From NCBI GenBank assembly GCA_002308215.1, contig DBVO01000014.1:1-6412 (forward strand): a DNA stretch of 6,412 nucleotides, read 5' to 3'. Of this stretch, positions 1 through 6,301 are shown piece after piece. The notes below the pieces were generated by a model, which did not search any database, had not been told where the DNA came from, and was given only the letters and a program-made list of their open reading frames with translations. Origin of the DNA: Christensenella sp. UBA1262 (lineage in GTDB: Bacteria; Bacillota; Clostridia; Christensenellales; CAG-917). Position 1 is the first letter of the stretch, and each line of letters opens with the position of its first letter. A program made the position numbers and the translations under genes.

Positions 1-30
1 ACTTTAGAATTTTAAATACAATAGTAAAAT

Positions 31-52
31 AAAAAAACCCACGCACGGTGAG
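31..52 (-). terminator. Putative intrinsic terminator of the DMT transporter gene
   Basis: Read on the minus strand, CTCAC (52-48) can pair with GTGGG (42-38) around the loop CGTGC, with one T-G wobble, and seven T (37-31) follow directly. It starts 25 bp after the stop codon of the DMT gene. The stem is only 5 bp, so this is a modest terminator. Bases 1-30 beyond it are AT-rich and hold nothing I can recognise. Confidence 0.5.
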
Positions 53-77
53 CTTCACAAATAATCGTTTTTACCGA

Positions 78-1013
78 CTATTTAATAAAATATTTATTCT
101 TAGACAATACAAGAAAAGTTTTATGAACTTCAAACTGAGCAAGGATTACAGCAAACAATACAATCATACACCCCAAGATTTCTCTTGCTGTAGGAACTTG
201 ATGCAGGAAGATTACTCCTCCTATAAGCCCTATAACAGATTCCATACTCATTATTAATGTAGCAACTGATGATTGAACGCGCTTTTGTCCTGCAGTCTGC
301 AAAGTAAAGCCAATCGCTCCTGATAAGATGCCTAAGTAAAGTATTTCTACAATAGAATTCTTTATCGCCACTCCAGTTGGGAACCCTGTAATTGACATAC
401 CAACAATCCCCAACACAGCAGCAGATGCAAATTGTATCAAAGTTAAACGAATTGGGTCGCTAATCTTAGCATAAAAGCCAATAAGTAAAATTTGCAACGA
501 GTACATTATAGCGCACATAAGCACAAGCGCATCTCCTAGCGTAACTTTGAATTCCTCGTTTATGCACATAAAATAGAAACCCACAATTGCAATTAGGATT
601 GCTGGAATTGAAAATGTAGTAGGTTTTTGTCTGGCTGCGATTCCAAAGATTGGAACAAATACTATATAAAGTGCTGTAATGAAACTAGTTTTGCCAACAG
701 ATGTATAAGCGATTCCTATTTGTTGGCAAAGCATTGCAAAATACAATGCTATACCACACACGGTTCCACCTATTATTGTTGGCCAAGACCAAGGCAAAGC
801 ATGATAATGATGCTTTTTATTGAGCACATCATAAAAAACTGCAACAATTGCAAGCCCAGCAAAAGAAAAAACGAAACGCATACCACAGAAAGAAAAAGCA
901 GAAAGAGTATCCGTTACATTACTTTGTGCGACAAATGCAAAGCCCCAAATAAATGCACAAAGCGTAAGGATAGCAATTCCGATAAACTTGTACTTTCTGC
1001 CAATGTTTGCCAT
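78..1013 (-). CDS. DMT-superfamily (EamA-type) membrane transporter
   Basis: This 311-residue protein is a drug/metabolite transporter family permease, expected in the cytoplasmic membrane; the substrate cannot be told from sequence. I see about ten hydrophobic segments, near residues 11-30, 38-61, 77-95, 101-125, 134-151, 160-180, 188-208, 222-240, 249-270 and 276-293. They form two EamA repeats (about 10-150 and 160-295). Typical family features are IWGFAFVAQ near 22-30, the first-repeat segment GKTSFITALYIVFVPIFG (107-124), and the second-repeat ending with MESVIGLIGGVIFLHQ (257-272) followed by a last helix. The length is normal for the family. The ATG at 1013 has AAGGG (1024-1020) 6 nt upstream, a weak but well-placed ribosome site. 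The gene stands alone, with a putative promoter at 1056-1084 and a terminator at 31-52. The Lys-rich tail (298-311) after the last helix is probably cytoplasmic. The family call is secure; exporter versus importer is not resolved. Confidence 0.92.
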   Translation of the reverse strand: MANIGRKYKFIGIAILTLCAFIWGFAFVAQSNVTDTLSAFSFCGMRFVFSFAGLAIVAVFYDVLNKKHHYHALPWSWPTIIGGTVCGIALYFAMLCQQIGIAYTSVGKTSFITALYIVFVPIFGIAARQKPTTFSIPAILIAIVGFYFMCINEEFKVTLGDALVLMCAIMYSLQILLIGFYAKISDPIRLTLIQFASAAVLGIVGMSITGFPTGVAIKNSIVEILYLGILSGAIGFTLQTAGQKRVQSSVATLIMSMESVIGLIGGVIFLHQVPTAREILGCMIVLFAVILAQFEVHKTFLVLSKNKYFIK

Positions 1014-1055
1014 ATCGTTCCCTTAAAAATGCTACTATTTACTAATAGTTTAATA

Positions 1056-1084
1056 ATTTTTGCACGCTTTAAAGGATTTGTCAA
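1056..1084 (-). promoter_or_regulatory. Putative promoter of the DMT transporter gene
   Basis: The minus strand has a perfect -35 TTGACA (1084-1079), a 17-bp spacer and a poor -10 AAAAAT (1061-1056, four of six matches to TATAAT). The start codon lies about 40 bp further on. A small inverted repeat, ACTATT-N4-AATAGT (1034-1049), sits between the -10 and the ribosome site. It could be an operator or an mRNA hairpin, but 6-bp arms in AT-rich DNA are weak evidence. Confidence 0.4.
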
Positions 1085-1100
1085 CAAGCCCATTTTTGCA

Positions 1101-1198
1101 ATTTTATGCATTTATACATTAATTTTTTGCATAAAATTTTTAGATATGATTAAACATGAAAAAAACAATAAAAAATTGCCTTAATTACTGCATAAAAT
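1101..1198. repeat. Three dispersed copies of TGCATAAAAT in the gap upstream of the DMT gene
   Basis: The decamer occurs at 1128-1137 and 1189-1198 on the plus strand (61 bp apart) and at 1101-1110 on the minus strand. A looser relative, CGCATAATTTTATAA, starts at 1231. The copy at 1189 runs into the perfect palindrome ATAAAATTTTAT (1192-1203). The same decamer forms the start of the 33-bp tandem units at 6302-6412. The rest of the gap 1085-1246 is nearly all A and T, and I see no gene or structured RNA in it. Confidence 0.6.
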
Positions 1199-1246
1199 TT
1201 TATAAAAATTTTTTATTATTTTTAAAAAAACGCATAATTTTATAAT

Positions 1247-1276
1247 AAAAAAGGCGCAATTCATAAGAATTACGCC
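1247..1276 (-). terminator. Intrinsic terminator of the decarboxylase operon
   Basis: On the minus strand GGCGTAATTC (1276-1267) pairs with GAATTGCGCC (1262-1253) over 10 bp, with one internal T-G wobble, around the loop TTAT, followed by six T (1252-1247). The wobble shows the stem fits better as minus-strand RNA than as plus-strand RNA, where it would be a C-A mismatch. It begins 21 bp after the oadB stop codon, which marks the end of the operon and separates it from the DMT gene. Confidence 0.88.
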
Positions 1277-1297
1277 CATATAAAACAGTTTTATTCA

Positions 1298-2506
1298 TTA
1301 ACCAAACACAGCTAATAAGAAGCCTGCTGCGACAGCAGAACCAATAACACCAGCGACATTAGGTCCCATTGCATGCATTAACAAATAATTGCTATTGTTG
1401 GACTTCAAGCCTACAGTGTTAGAAACGCGTGCTGCCATAGGAACAGCCGACACACCAGCCGAACCAATAAGTGGATTGATCTTTCCTTTTGAAACTACAT
1501 ATAAAATCTTGCCTATGAGAAGCCCTGAGATGGTTGCAAGAACAAAACCTGCAAGACCAAGGACAACTATAACCAATGTCTTTGTCGTAAGGAATGTTGC
1601 GGCTACTGCTGTTGCACCAACAGAAATTCCCAAGAACAATGTTACTATGTTCATTAATGCATTTTGCGCTGTATCAGAAAGACGCTCCGTTACTCCGCAT
1701 TCTTTTAGTAAGTTACCAAACATCAAGCTGCCAAGAAGTGGTGCTACAGATGGAAGGAGCAAACAAACAACAACTGTTACAAGAATTGGGAAAATTATCT
1801 TTTCTTTCTTGGATACTTTGCGGGATGATTGCATAATTGTCATGCGCTCTTTCTTTGTTGTGAGCAACTTCATGAATGGAGGTTGCAACAATGGGATAAG
1901 AGCCATATATGAATATGCGGCAACTGCAATAGGAGCAAGAATTTGTGGAGCGAGTTGTTTTGTCAAGAAGATAGCTGTTGGGCCATCAGCACCTGCAATA
2001 ATTGAAATAGATGCTGCTTCGCCACCAGTATATAATCCGCCCATGCATGATGCAAGGATAAACACAAGATAAATACCCATTTGTGCAGCTGCACCAAGTA
2101 TTAATGAACTTGGACGAGACAACATTGGGCCAAAATCTGTCATAGCACCAACGCCCATGAAGATAAGGCATGGGTATACACCCGTTTTAACGCCAATATA
2201 AAGGATGTCGAGCAGTCCGCCATGTTGCAACACATTTAGATAGTCAACACCGTTCTGAACGGCATCTGGGCCAGTCCACCAGTCTGGGTGGAAAAGCGCA
2301 TCGCTTACACCAGCAGGCAAATTGGTTAAAAGCATACCAAAAGCTATGCCAACAAGAAGCAATGGCTCAAATTTCTTTTTGATACCAAGATATAGGAAGA
2401 AGAAAGCAACGATTATCATTATAATCGACTTCCATCCTTGGTCAGCACCAAATAGGTAATAACCGCTTCCTTCCCAAAGGTTTTTAATAATTTCGCCTAT
2501 ATTCAT
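1298..2506 (-). CDS. oadB: Sodium-translocating decarboxylase beta subunit (carboxybiotin decarboxylase and Na+ channel)
   Basis: This 402-residue polytopic membrane protein belongs to the OadB/GcdB/MmdB family. It decarboxylates carboxybiotin on the carrier protein and couples this to Na+ export. The key residues known from Klebsiella OadB are present at a constant offset of 29, numbering recalled from the literature: D203 is D174 in GADGPT (172-177), N373 is N344, G377 is G348, S382 is S353 and R389 is R360, all in the segment NPLIGSAGVSAVPMAAR (344-360). The signatures FMGVGAMTDFGPML (116-129) and HAMGPNVAGVIGSAVAAG (378-395) are also typical. A loop rich in Trp, Asp and Pro (about 62-97) lies between early helices. 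The ATG at 2506 has GAGG (2515-2512) 5 nt upstream and follows the biotin-carrier stop by 9 nt. It is the last gene of the operon. The family is shared by oxaloacetate, glutaconyl-CoA and methylmalonyl-CoA decarboxylases; substrate choice rests with the alpha subunit. Confidence 0.96.
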   Translation of the reverse strand: MNIGEIIKNLWEGSGYYLFGADQGWKSIIMIIVAFFFLYLGIKKKFEPLLLVGIAFGMLLTNLPAGVSDALFHPDWWTGPDAVQNGVDYLNVLQHGGLLDILYIGVKTGVYPCLIFMGVGAMTDFGPMLSRPSSLILGAAAQMGIYLVFILASCMGGLYTGGEAASISIIAGADGPTAIFLTKQLAPQILAPIAVAAYSYMALIPLLQPPFMKLLTTKKERMTIMQSSRKVSKKEKIIFPILVTVVVCLLLPSVAPLLGSLMFGNLLKECGVTERLSDTAQNALMNIVTLFLGISVGATAVAATFLTTKTLVIVVLGLAGFVLATISGLLIGKILYVVSKGKINPLIGSAGVSAVPMAARVSNTVGLKSNNSNYLLMHAMGPNVAGVIGSAVAAGFLLAVFG

Positions 2507-2515
2507 ATTTGCCTC

Positions 2516-2905
2516 TTACAATACTTCCACTAGTGGAGCGCCTGTTTGCACAGATGCACCTTTTTGAACAAATATTTGACCTACTTTACCATCTTTTGGT
2601 GCTACGATTTCGTTTTCCATCTTCATAGCTTCAAGAATGATAAGAACATCGCCTTTTTTAACAGCCTGTCCGCTTGTTACTTTAATAGCATTAATATTGC
2701 CTGGCATTGGAGCAGTTACTGCACTGGCGCTTCCGCTTGGAGCTGCTGCTGGTGCAGGTGCCGCTACAGGAGCTGCAACAGGTGCTGCTTCTGGAGCTGG
2801 TGCTGCAGTAGGTACTGCTGCATCAAACTCAGCTTTAATCATAGCTTCGCCTTTTTCTACTTCAACTTCATATACTTTGCCATTTAAGGTTACTCTATAA
2901 ATCAT
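2516..2905 (-). CDS. Biotin carboxyl carrier subunit of the decarboxylase
   Basis: This 129-residue protein carries the biotin that shuttles CO2 from the alpha to the beta subunit. It has three parts: an N-terminal segment typical of decarboxylase carriers (IYRVTLNGKVYEVEVEKG, 2-19); an Ala/Pro-rich flexible linker (about 29-64) with repeated AAPAP and APVA units; and a biotinyl domain (about 64-129) with the biotinylation motif EAMKMENEI (92-100), where K95 is the expected biotinylated lysine. In Klebsiella this domain is fused to the alpha subunit; here it is a separate gene, as in glutaconyl-CoA and methylmalonyl-CoA decarboxylases (GcdC, MmdC). Its ATG overlaps the oadG stop as ATGA (2905-2902), with GGAGG (2917-2913) 7 nt upstream inside oadG, so the two genes are probably translationally coupled. 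No biotin ligase gene is in the window. The linker's repetitive GCT/GCA-rich coding could vary in length between strains. Confidence 0.96.
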   Translation of the reverse strand: MIYRVTLNGKVYEVEVEKGEAMIKAEFDAAVPTAAPAPEAAPVAAPVAAPAPAAAPSGSASAVTAPMPGNINAIKVTSGQAVKKGDVLIILEAMKMENEIVAPKDGKVGQIFVQKGASVQTGAPLVEVL

Positions 2906-3330
2906 TTTTCTTCCTCCACTTTCTTGATGGAAACAAATCTAAGTTCGTTAAGCGGTGTGCCCGTTGAGTCTGCCACAATTGCCATAATCATAGCCGCATC
3001 GCGTTCGCTGACGTTTATTAACTTTACATCGCCACAAGTGCCTTCTGCCACTTCTTGAACTTCAAATGATTCAGCAGGCTCTTTGTTTTCTTTTTTCTTC
3101 CAAAACATCATCTTTTCTTTGGTTTTTGCAAGCTTTTCACCCCATTCTGGATGTTTTTCTTTTAGCTTGTCTGATCCATCGAAAATCTTGCCCATCAACC
3201 ATATGATGAACATAAGTGCGATTAACACAACAAAAACGACAGCAATACCAATAACCGCAAGAAGTAATGCATCTAGCGGTTGCATTGGTTCGTCTTTATT
3301 GAGAACGCTTGCTAAAATCAAACTATTCAT
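2902..3330 (-). CDS. oadG: Sodium-pump decarboxylase gamma subunit (OadG family)
   Basis: This 142-residue protein has one membrane helix (about 21-47) with the family pattern GIAVVFVVLIAL (28-39), preceded by a short non-cytoplasmic N-terminus. A Lys-rich linker follows (about 51-85, with a KKKENK stretch), then a small C-terminal segment (about 98-138) ending LRFVSIKKV (130-138), which resembles the C-terminal end seen in many OadG/MmdD proteins. In characterised enzymes gamma anchors alpha to beta and stabilises the complex. I do not see the His-rich zinc-binding tail described for Klebsiella OadG, and at 142 residues this subunit is clearly longer than that protein of about 83. The ATG at 3330 has AAGGTG (3341-3336), which overlaps the oadA stop codon, 5 nt upstream; Met16 has no ribosome site. 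The family is fast-evolving, so the call leans on the helix pattern, the C-terminal segment and the operon position. Confidence 0.88.
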   Translation of the reverse strand: MNSLILASVLNKDEPMQPLDALLLAVIGIAVVFVVLIALMFIIWLMGKIFDGSDKLKEKHPEWGEKLAKTKEKMMFWKKKENKEPAESFEVQEVAEGTCGDVKLINVSERDAAMIMAIVADSTGTPLNELRFVSIKKVEEEK

Positions 3331-3339
3331 ATTTTCACC

Positions 3340-4731
3340 TTACTTTTCGATTGGAGTGATTGTATATTTTACAATCTTTTCTTCTCTTTCTTTTCTTGCT
3401 GCAAAGTACTTTTCAGTTACTTGTGGGAAAAGAATGTATGAAAGTACATCTTCATCGTTCTTAGCTGTATCGCCTAGTTCTGCTTTTGTCTTTTCAAATA
3501 CTGGTTCAAGAGTATCTGCATATCTACCTTCAATAGGCTTTTCATCTCCAAGAGCCTTCTTCATAACTTCTGGGTTAATAGGTGCAGGCGATGTACCATA
3601 TTCACCACGGCAATATGCTTTAACTTCCTTAGAGATGTTTTTATATCTCTCTCCAGCAAGTACGTTGTTTGTTGCTTGTACACCAACCATTTGGCTCATA
3701 GGAGTTACAAGTGGTGGATAACCAAGGTCTGCTCTAACTTTTGGAGTTTCTATAAGAACCTCTTCAAACTTATCCATAGCATTTTGAGCTTTTAATTGTG
3801 ATACAAGATTTGAAAGCATACCACCTGGTACTTTATAATTAAGTGCATCAGTATCTGTTGCCATCATCTTTGGATTAAGCAAACCGTCTTTAATATATTC
3901 ATCACGAATAGGTTTGAAATAATCATTTACTTCTTTCAAAACAGAATCATTAAGACCTGTCTCATAACCCATTTGTTTTAATGCGTAATTGAGGGTCTCT
4001 GTTGCAGGTTGGCTTGTACCACCAGAGAAACAAGAAGTTGCTGTGTCAATTACATCTACTCCTGCTTCAACGGCTTTTAGATATGTAAGATATGCCATTC
4101 CTGTTGTGCAGTGTGTGTGCAAAACCACTGGGATCTTAACTTCTGCTTTTATAGCTGAAATAAGGTCGTATGCTTCTTGTGGTGTCATAACACCTGCCAT
4201 ATCTTTAACACAAATTGTTGCAACACCCATGTTTTCCATTTCTTTTGCTTGTTTTGCAAAAGCTTCTAATGTATGGACTGGGCTTTGTGTATATGACAAT
4301 GTGCCGGACACAGTAGCTCCTGCCTTAATTGCGGCTTTTGTAGCTACTTCAATATTGCGTAAGTCGTTAAGAGCATCAAAAATACGTATGATATCAATAC
4401 CATTCTCAACAGACTTCTCTACAAACATTTTAACAATTTCATCTGGATAATGCTTGTAACCTAATAGGTTTTGGCCACGAAGCAGCATTTGGAGTTTTGT
4501 GTTTGGCAAATTCTTGCGAAGGTCGCGCAAACGTTGCCATGGATCTTCATTTAAAAATCTCAAACATACATCAAATACCGCGCCACCCCAGCACTCTACT
4601 GAATAATAGCCAGCTTTATCCATTGTTGGAAGAATGTCAGCAAATTTTGAATAAGGTAAACGTGTAGCAATAAGCGATTGGTTCGCATCTCTCAACACGG
4701 TTTCTGTAAGAAAAACTTTTTTTGTTTTCAT
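3340..4731 (-). CDS. oadA: Oxaloacetate decarboxylase alpha subunit (carboxyltransferase), biotin domain not fused
   Basis: This 463-residue soluble enzyme transfers a carboxyl group from oxaloacetate to carrier-bound biotin, giving pyruvate. It has an HMGL-like TIM barrel (about 1-270) followed by a conserved PYC_OADA domain (about 285-460). Visible active-site features, numbered from the ATG at 4731: LRDANQS (13-19) with metal ligand D15; WGGAVFD (48-54); CVKDMAG (174-180) with K176, the lysine carbamylated in this family; HTHC (205-208) with metal ligands H205 and H207; SGGTSQPAT (236-244); and VPGGMLSNL (301-309). An in-frame TTG at 4743 would add four residues, but it overlaps the GGAGG site (4741-4737), so the ATG, 5 nt downstream of that site, is the start. 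Klebsiella OadA carries a C-terminal biotin domain; here it is encoded two genes downstream. The sequence is close to pyruvate carboxylase subunit B, but the beta-subunit gene in the same operon and the absence of biotin carboxylase favour a decarboxylase. Confidence 0.95.
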   Translation of the reverse strand: MKTKKVFLTETVLRDANQSLIATRLPYSKFADILPTMDKAGYYSVECWGGAVFDVCLRFLNEDPWQRLRDLRKNLPNTKLQMLLRGQNLLGYKHYPDEIVKMFVEKSVENGIDIIRIFDALNDLRNIEVATKAAIKAGATVSGTLSYTQSPVHTLEAFAKQAKEMENMGVATICVKDMAGVMTPQEAYDLISAIKAEVKIPVVLHTHCTTGMAYLTYLKAVEAGVDVIDTATSCFSGGTSQPATETLNYALKQMGYETGLNDSVLKEVNDYFKPIRDEYIKDGLLNPKMMATDTDALNYKVPGGMLSNLVSQLKAQNAMDKFEEVLIETPKVRADLGYPPLVTPMSQMVGVQATNNVLAGERYKNISKEVKAYCRGEYGTSPAPINPEVMKKALGDEKPIEGRYADTLEPVFEKTKAELGDTAKNDEDVLSYILFPQVTEKYFAARKEREEKIVKYTITPIEK

Positions 4732-4758
4732 ATGACCCTCCAAAAAACGATCATGAAT

Positions 4759-4787
4759 ATTATAACAAATAAATATACCAATAACAA
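4759..4787 (-). promoter_or_regulatory. Promoter of the sodium-pump decarboxylase operon (extended -10)
   Basis: On the minus strand -35 TTGTTA (4787-4782), a 17-bp spacer and a perfect -10 TATAAT (4764-4759) are present, with TGT just before the -10, giving the extended -10 form TGnTATAAT. The expected transcription start is near 4752, leaving a leader of about 20 nt, too short for a riboswitch. The heptamer TTGTTAT occurs twice in direct orientation, at 4787-4781 and 4768-4762, overlapping both promoter boxes. Confidence 0.78.
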
Positions 4788-4819
4788 GGTGTATTTTTGA
4801 AATTATAGACGTCTTATAT

Positions 4820-4857
4820 AAAAAATATACGACCCAACTTTCATAGTTGAGTCGTAT
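4820..4857 (-). terminator. Intrinsic terminator of the DUF4143 ATPase gene
   Basis: On the minus strand ATACGACTCAACT (4857-4845) pairs with AGTTGGGTCGTAT (4839-4827) over 13 bp, with one T-G wobble, around a 5-nt loop; after one A, six T follow (4825-4820). It lies 58 bp beyond the stop codon at 4916 and 32 bp before the -35 box of the decarboxylase promoter, so it insulates the two units. As with the operon terminator, the wobble pair exists only in the minus-strand RNA. Confidence 0.88.
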
Positions 4858-4915
4858 TTCATTTTGTTTTACTAGTGCTTATTTGTTCAAAACAATTAAA
4901 ACGCTTATAACCATG

Positions 4916-6244
4916 TTATAAAAACATTACCATATAATGTGGCAAAGTGATTTTTGAGCCCACTTTACCATTTCTATTTGAAATCAATTTATAGGCAACA
5001 TTCGGATTAAATCTTTCAATAAACCAATTGAGGGATATAGATGCATCGTTGCTTGCCTTGACTTCAACAGGAATGACATCACCATTCTTTTCAATTAAAA
5101 ACTCTATTTCATGCGAATCATCAGGTTTATAGTAGAACAAATTATATCCGCGCTTCACAAGACACTCTGCTATAATATTCTCATAAATACCACCCTTTGC
5201 GTTACCTTTGATTGTGTTATTAAGAATTGCGAGTTTCGTTTCAAAACCATACATACTCGAGAGAAGCCCTGTGTCATTTATATACACTTTAAATTGATCT
5301 TCATTAGCATTCCCTGCAAGCGGAATATATGGTTCATATACGTTGTTACAAATATATACTATATTTGAATCTTTAAGCCATTTTATGCTCCCTCCAAATT
5401 TTCTTCGGGTTTGCCCCTTTTCAACAGTTGAATACTGAAATTTTTTGATGACTTTTGCCAGCTGTTTTTGGACAGCATCATAACACATTCTAACATATTG
5501 TTTTTCTTTGCCTTTAGCATGTTTAGAAATATCATCTTGATATTCGGCTATAATATCTGCTTGTATCTTCGCAACACGATAAAAATCTTTGTGTTCGACA
5601 AAATCTGCGACTACTTCAGGCATACCACCAACAACCATAAATTCTCTAAAAAGCGACTCATACGTGTTGTGAATGCTGACAGGAATTTGTTCGCATTTAT
5701 CAAAATAAACTTTTAGATCTGCGATAGTATTTTCGCTATATCCATTGGCCCACAAAAATTCTTCAAAGTCCAAGGAATACATCGTGAGTTGTGTTTCATA
5801 CCCAACAGGTATTGATTCAGGTTCTTCAACTCCATCATCATCGTCATCGGCATATGATAGCCCCAGTAAAGACCCCGAAGAAACAACATCATAGCGCATA
5901 TCTTCTGCTAAAAACTTAATTGCTGTTCTTGCATTACCACAGCGCTGGATTTCATCCAGAAAAATTAAGGTATCTCCTGGAATAAATTTAATGTTTGGCA
6001 TATTGGCAGACATCCTCTTGTAGATATCATCTGGAGAGAGATTACCATCAAAAATAGCTTTTAAATCTGGTTGTTTATAAAAATCAATACAGATAAAGGA
6101 TTTATATTCCGTCTTACCAAATTCTTTAACAATAAAAGATTTACCAACCTGTCTTGCGCCTTTTATAATAAGGCATTTTTTGAGACCAATTTTTCTGTCT
6201 TGTTTGAATTTTAGGAGTTCATCATAGATTTTTCTTTTCAGCAT
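4916..6244 (-). CDS. AAA_14/DUF4143 ATPase with a PD-(D/E)XK-like C-terminal domain
   Basis: This 442-residue cytoplasmic protein has the two-part architecture of a large, poorly understood family common in anaerobes and archaea. The N-terminal AAA_14 domain (about 1-165) has Walker A GARQVGKS (29-36, K35), Walker B LIFLDE (93-98), then IQRCGNARTAIKFLAED (99-115) and a sensor-like SSGSLLGL (122-129). The C-terminal DUF4143 domain (about 195-442) has GGMPEVV (206-212), FKVYINDTGLLSSM (318-331), and a nuclease-fold-like pair IEFLI (380-384) with VEVKAS (393-398). An acidic insert, DDDDDGVEE (133-141), follows the sensor. In many family members the first position of this pair is Asp (VDFL); here it is Glu381. 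The start ATG has GAGGT (6255-6251) 6 nt upstream. The gene has its own promoter and terminator and no partner gene. Biochemical function is not established; roles in DNA transactions or toxin-antitoxin-like systems have been suggested for relatives but cannot be inferred here. Confidence 0.93.
   Translation of the reverse strand: MLKRKIYDELLKFKQDRKIGLKKCLIIKGARQVGKSFIVKEFGKTEYKSFICIDFYKQPDLKAIFDGNLSPDDIYKRMSANMPNIKFIPGDTLIFLDEIQRCGNARTAIKFLAEDMRYDVVSSGSLLGLSYADDDDDGVEEPESIPVGYETQLTMYSLDFEEFLWANGYSENTIADLKVYFDKCEQIPVSIHNTYESLFREFMVVGGMPEVVADFVEHKDFYRVAKIQADIIAEYQDDISKHAKGKEKQYVRMCYDAVQKQLAKVIKKFQYSTVEKGQTRRKFGGSIKWLKDSNIVYICNNVYEPYIPLAGNANEDQFKVYINDTGLLSSMYGFETKLAILNNTIKGNAKGGIYENIIAECLVKRGYNLFYYKPDDSHEIEFLIEKNGDVIPVEVKASNDASISLNWFIERFNPNVAYKLISNRNGKVGSKITLPHYMVMFL
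5834..5848 (-). repeat. Short trinucleotide run encoding five aspartates
   Basis: On the coding strand the run is GAT GAC GAT GAT GAT, giving Asp133-Asp137 of the DUF4143 ATPase. It lies just after the sensor-like SGSLLGL segment, where the protein would normally continue quickly to the xxIPVGxE strand. It looks like a simple-sequence expansion, though one interrupting GAC means it is not a pure microsatellite. Confidence 0.6.
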
Positions 6245-6267
6245 AAGTGTACCTCATCTACGCCAAG

Positions 6268-6295
6268 AATATACCTTAAATAGTGTTTTTGTCAA
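6268..6295 (-). promoter_or_regulatory. Promoter of the DUF4143 ATPase gene
   Basis: The minus strand has a perfect -35 TTGACA (6295-6290), a 16-bp spacer and -10 TATATT (6273-6268, five of six matches). The expected start of transcription is near 6261, giving a leader of roughly 17 nt that holds little more than the ribosome site GAGGT (6255-6251). The -35 box lies only 6 bp from the first 33-bp tandem unit. Confidence 0.75.
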
Positions 6296-6301
6296 TGATT
6301 T

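Noticed and set aside
914..1111. 65-residue minus-strand ORF overlapping the DMT gene start in another frame
   Set aside because: It overlaps the DMT start and its putative promoter and has no recognisable ribosome site or motif.
627..1184. 185-residue plus-strand ORF over the DMT gene start and its gap
   Set aside because: It is Cys- and Lys-rich low-quality sequence antisense to the transporter and its upstream gap, with no domain pattern.
1389..2072. 227-residue plus-strand ORF antisense to oadB
   Set aside because: It is a shadow of oadB, has no convincing ribosome site or family signature, and oadB itself is strongly supported by conserved residues.
3083..3721. 212-residue plus-strand ORF across oadG and oadA
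   Set aside because: It runs antisense through two well-supported genes and across their junction, and its composition is that of a reversed reading of them.
4732..4743. Upstream TTG start adding four residues to oadA
   Set aside because: The TTG sits inside the GGAGGG ribosome site, so the ATG at 4731 is the natural start.
4732..4819. Riboswitch or T-box in front of the decarboxylase operon
   Set aside because: The leader from the predicted transcription start to the ATG is only about 20 nt, and the single strong hairpin in the gap is the terminator of the gene before it.
4913..4940. Two small inverted repeats at the end of the DUF4143 gene (ATGTT-N5-AACAT and ACATTA-N5-TAATGT)
   Set aside because: They lie in or at the end of coding sequence, have 5-6 bp A/T-rich arms and no T tract, and a much stronger terminator lies about 60 bp downstream.
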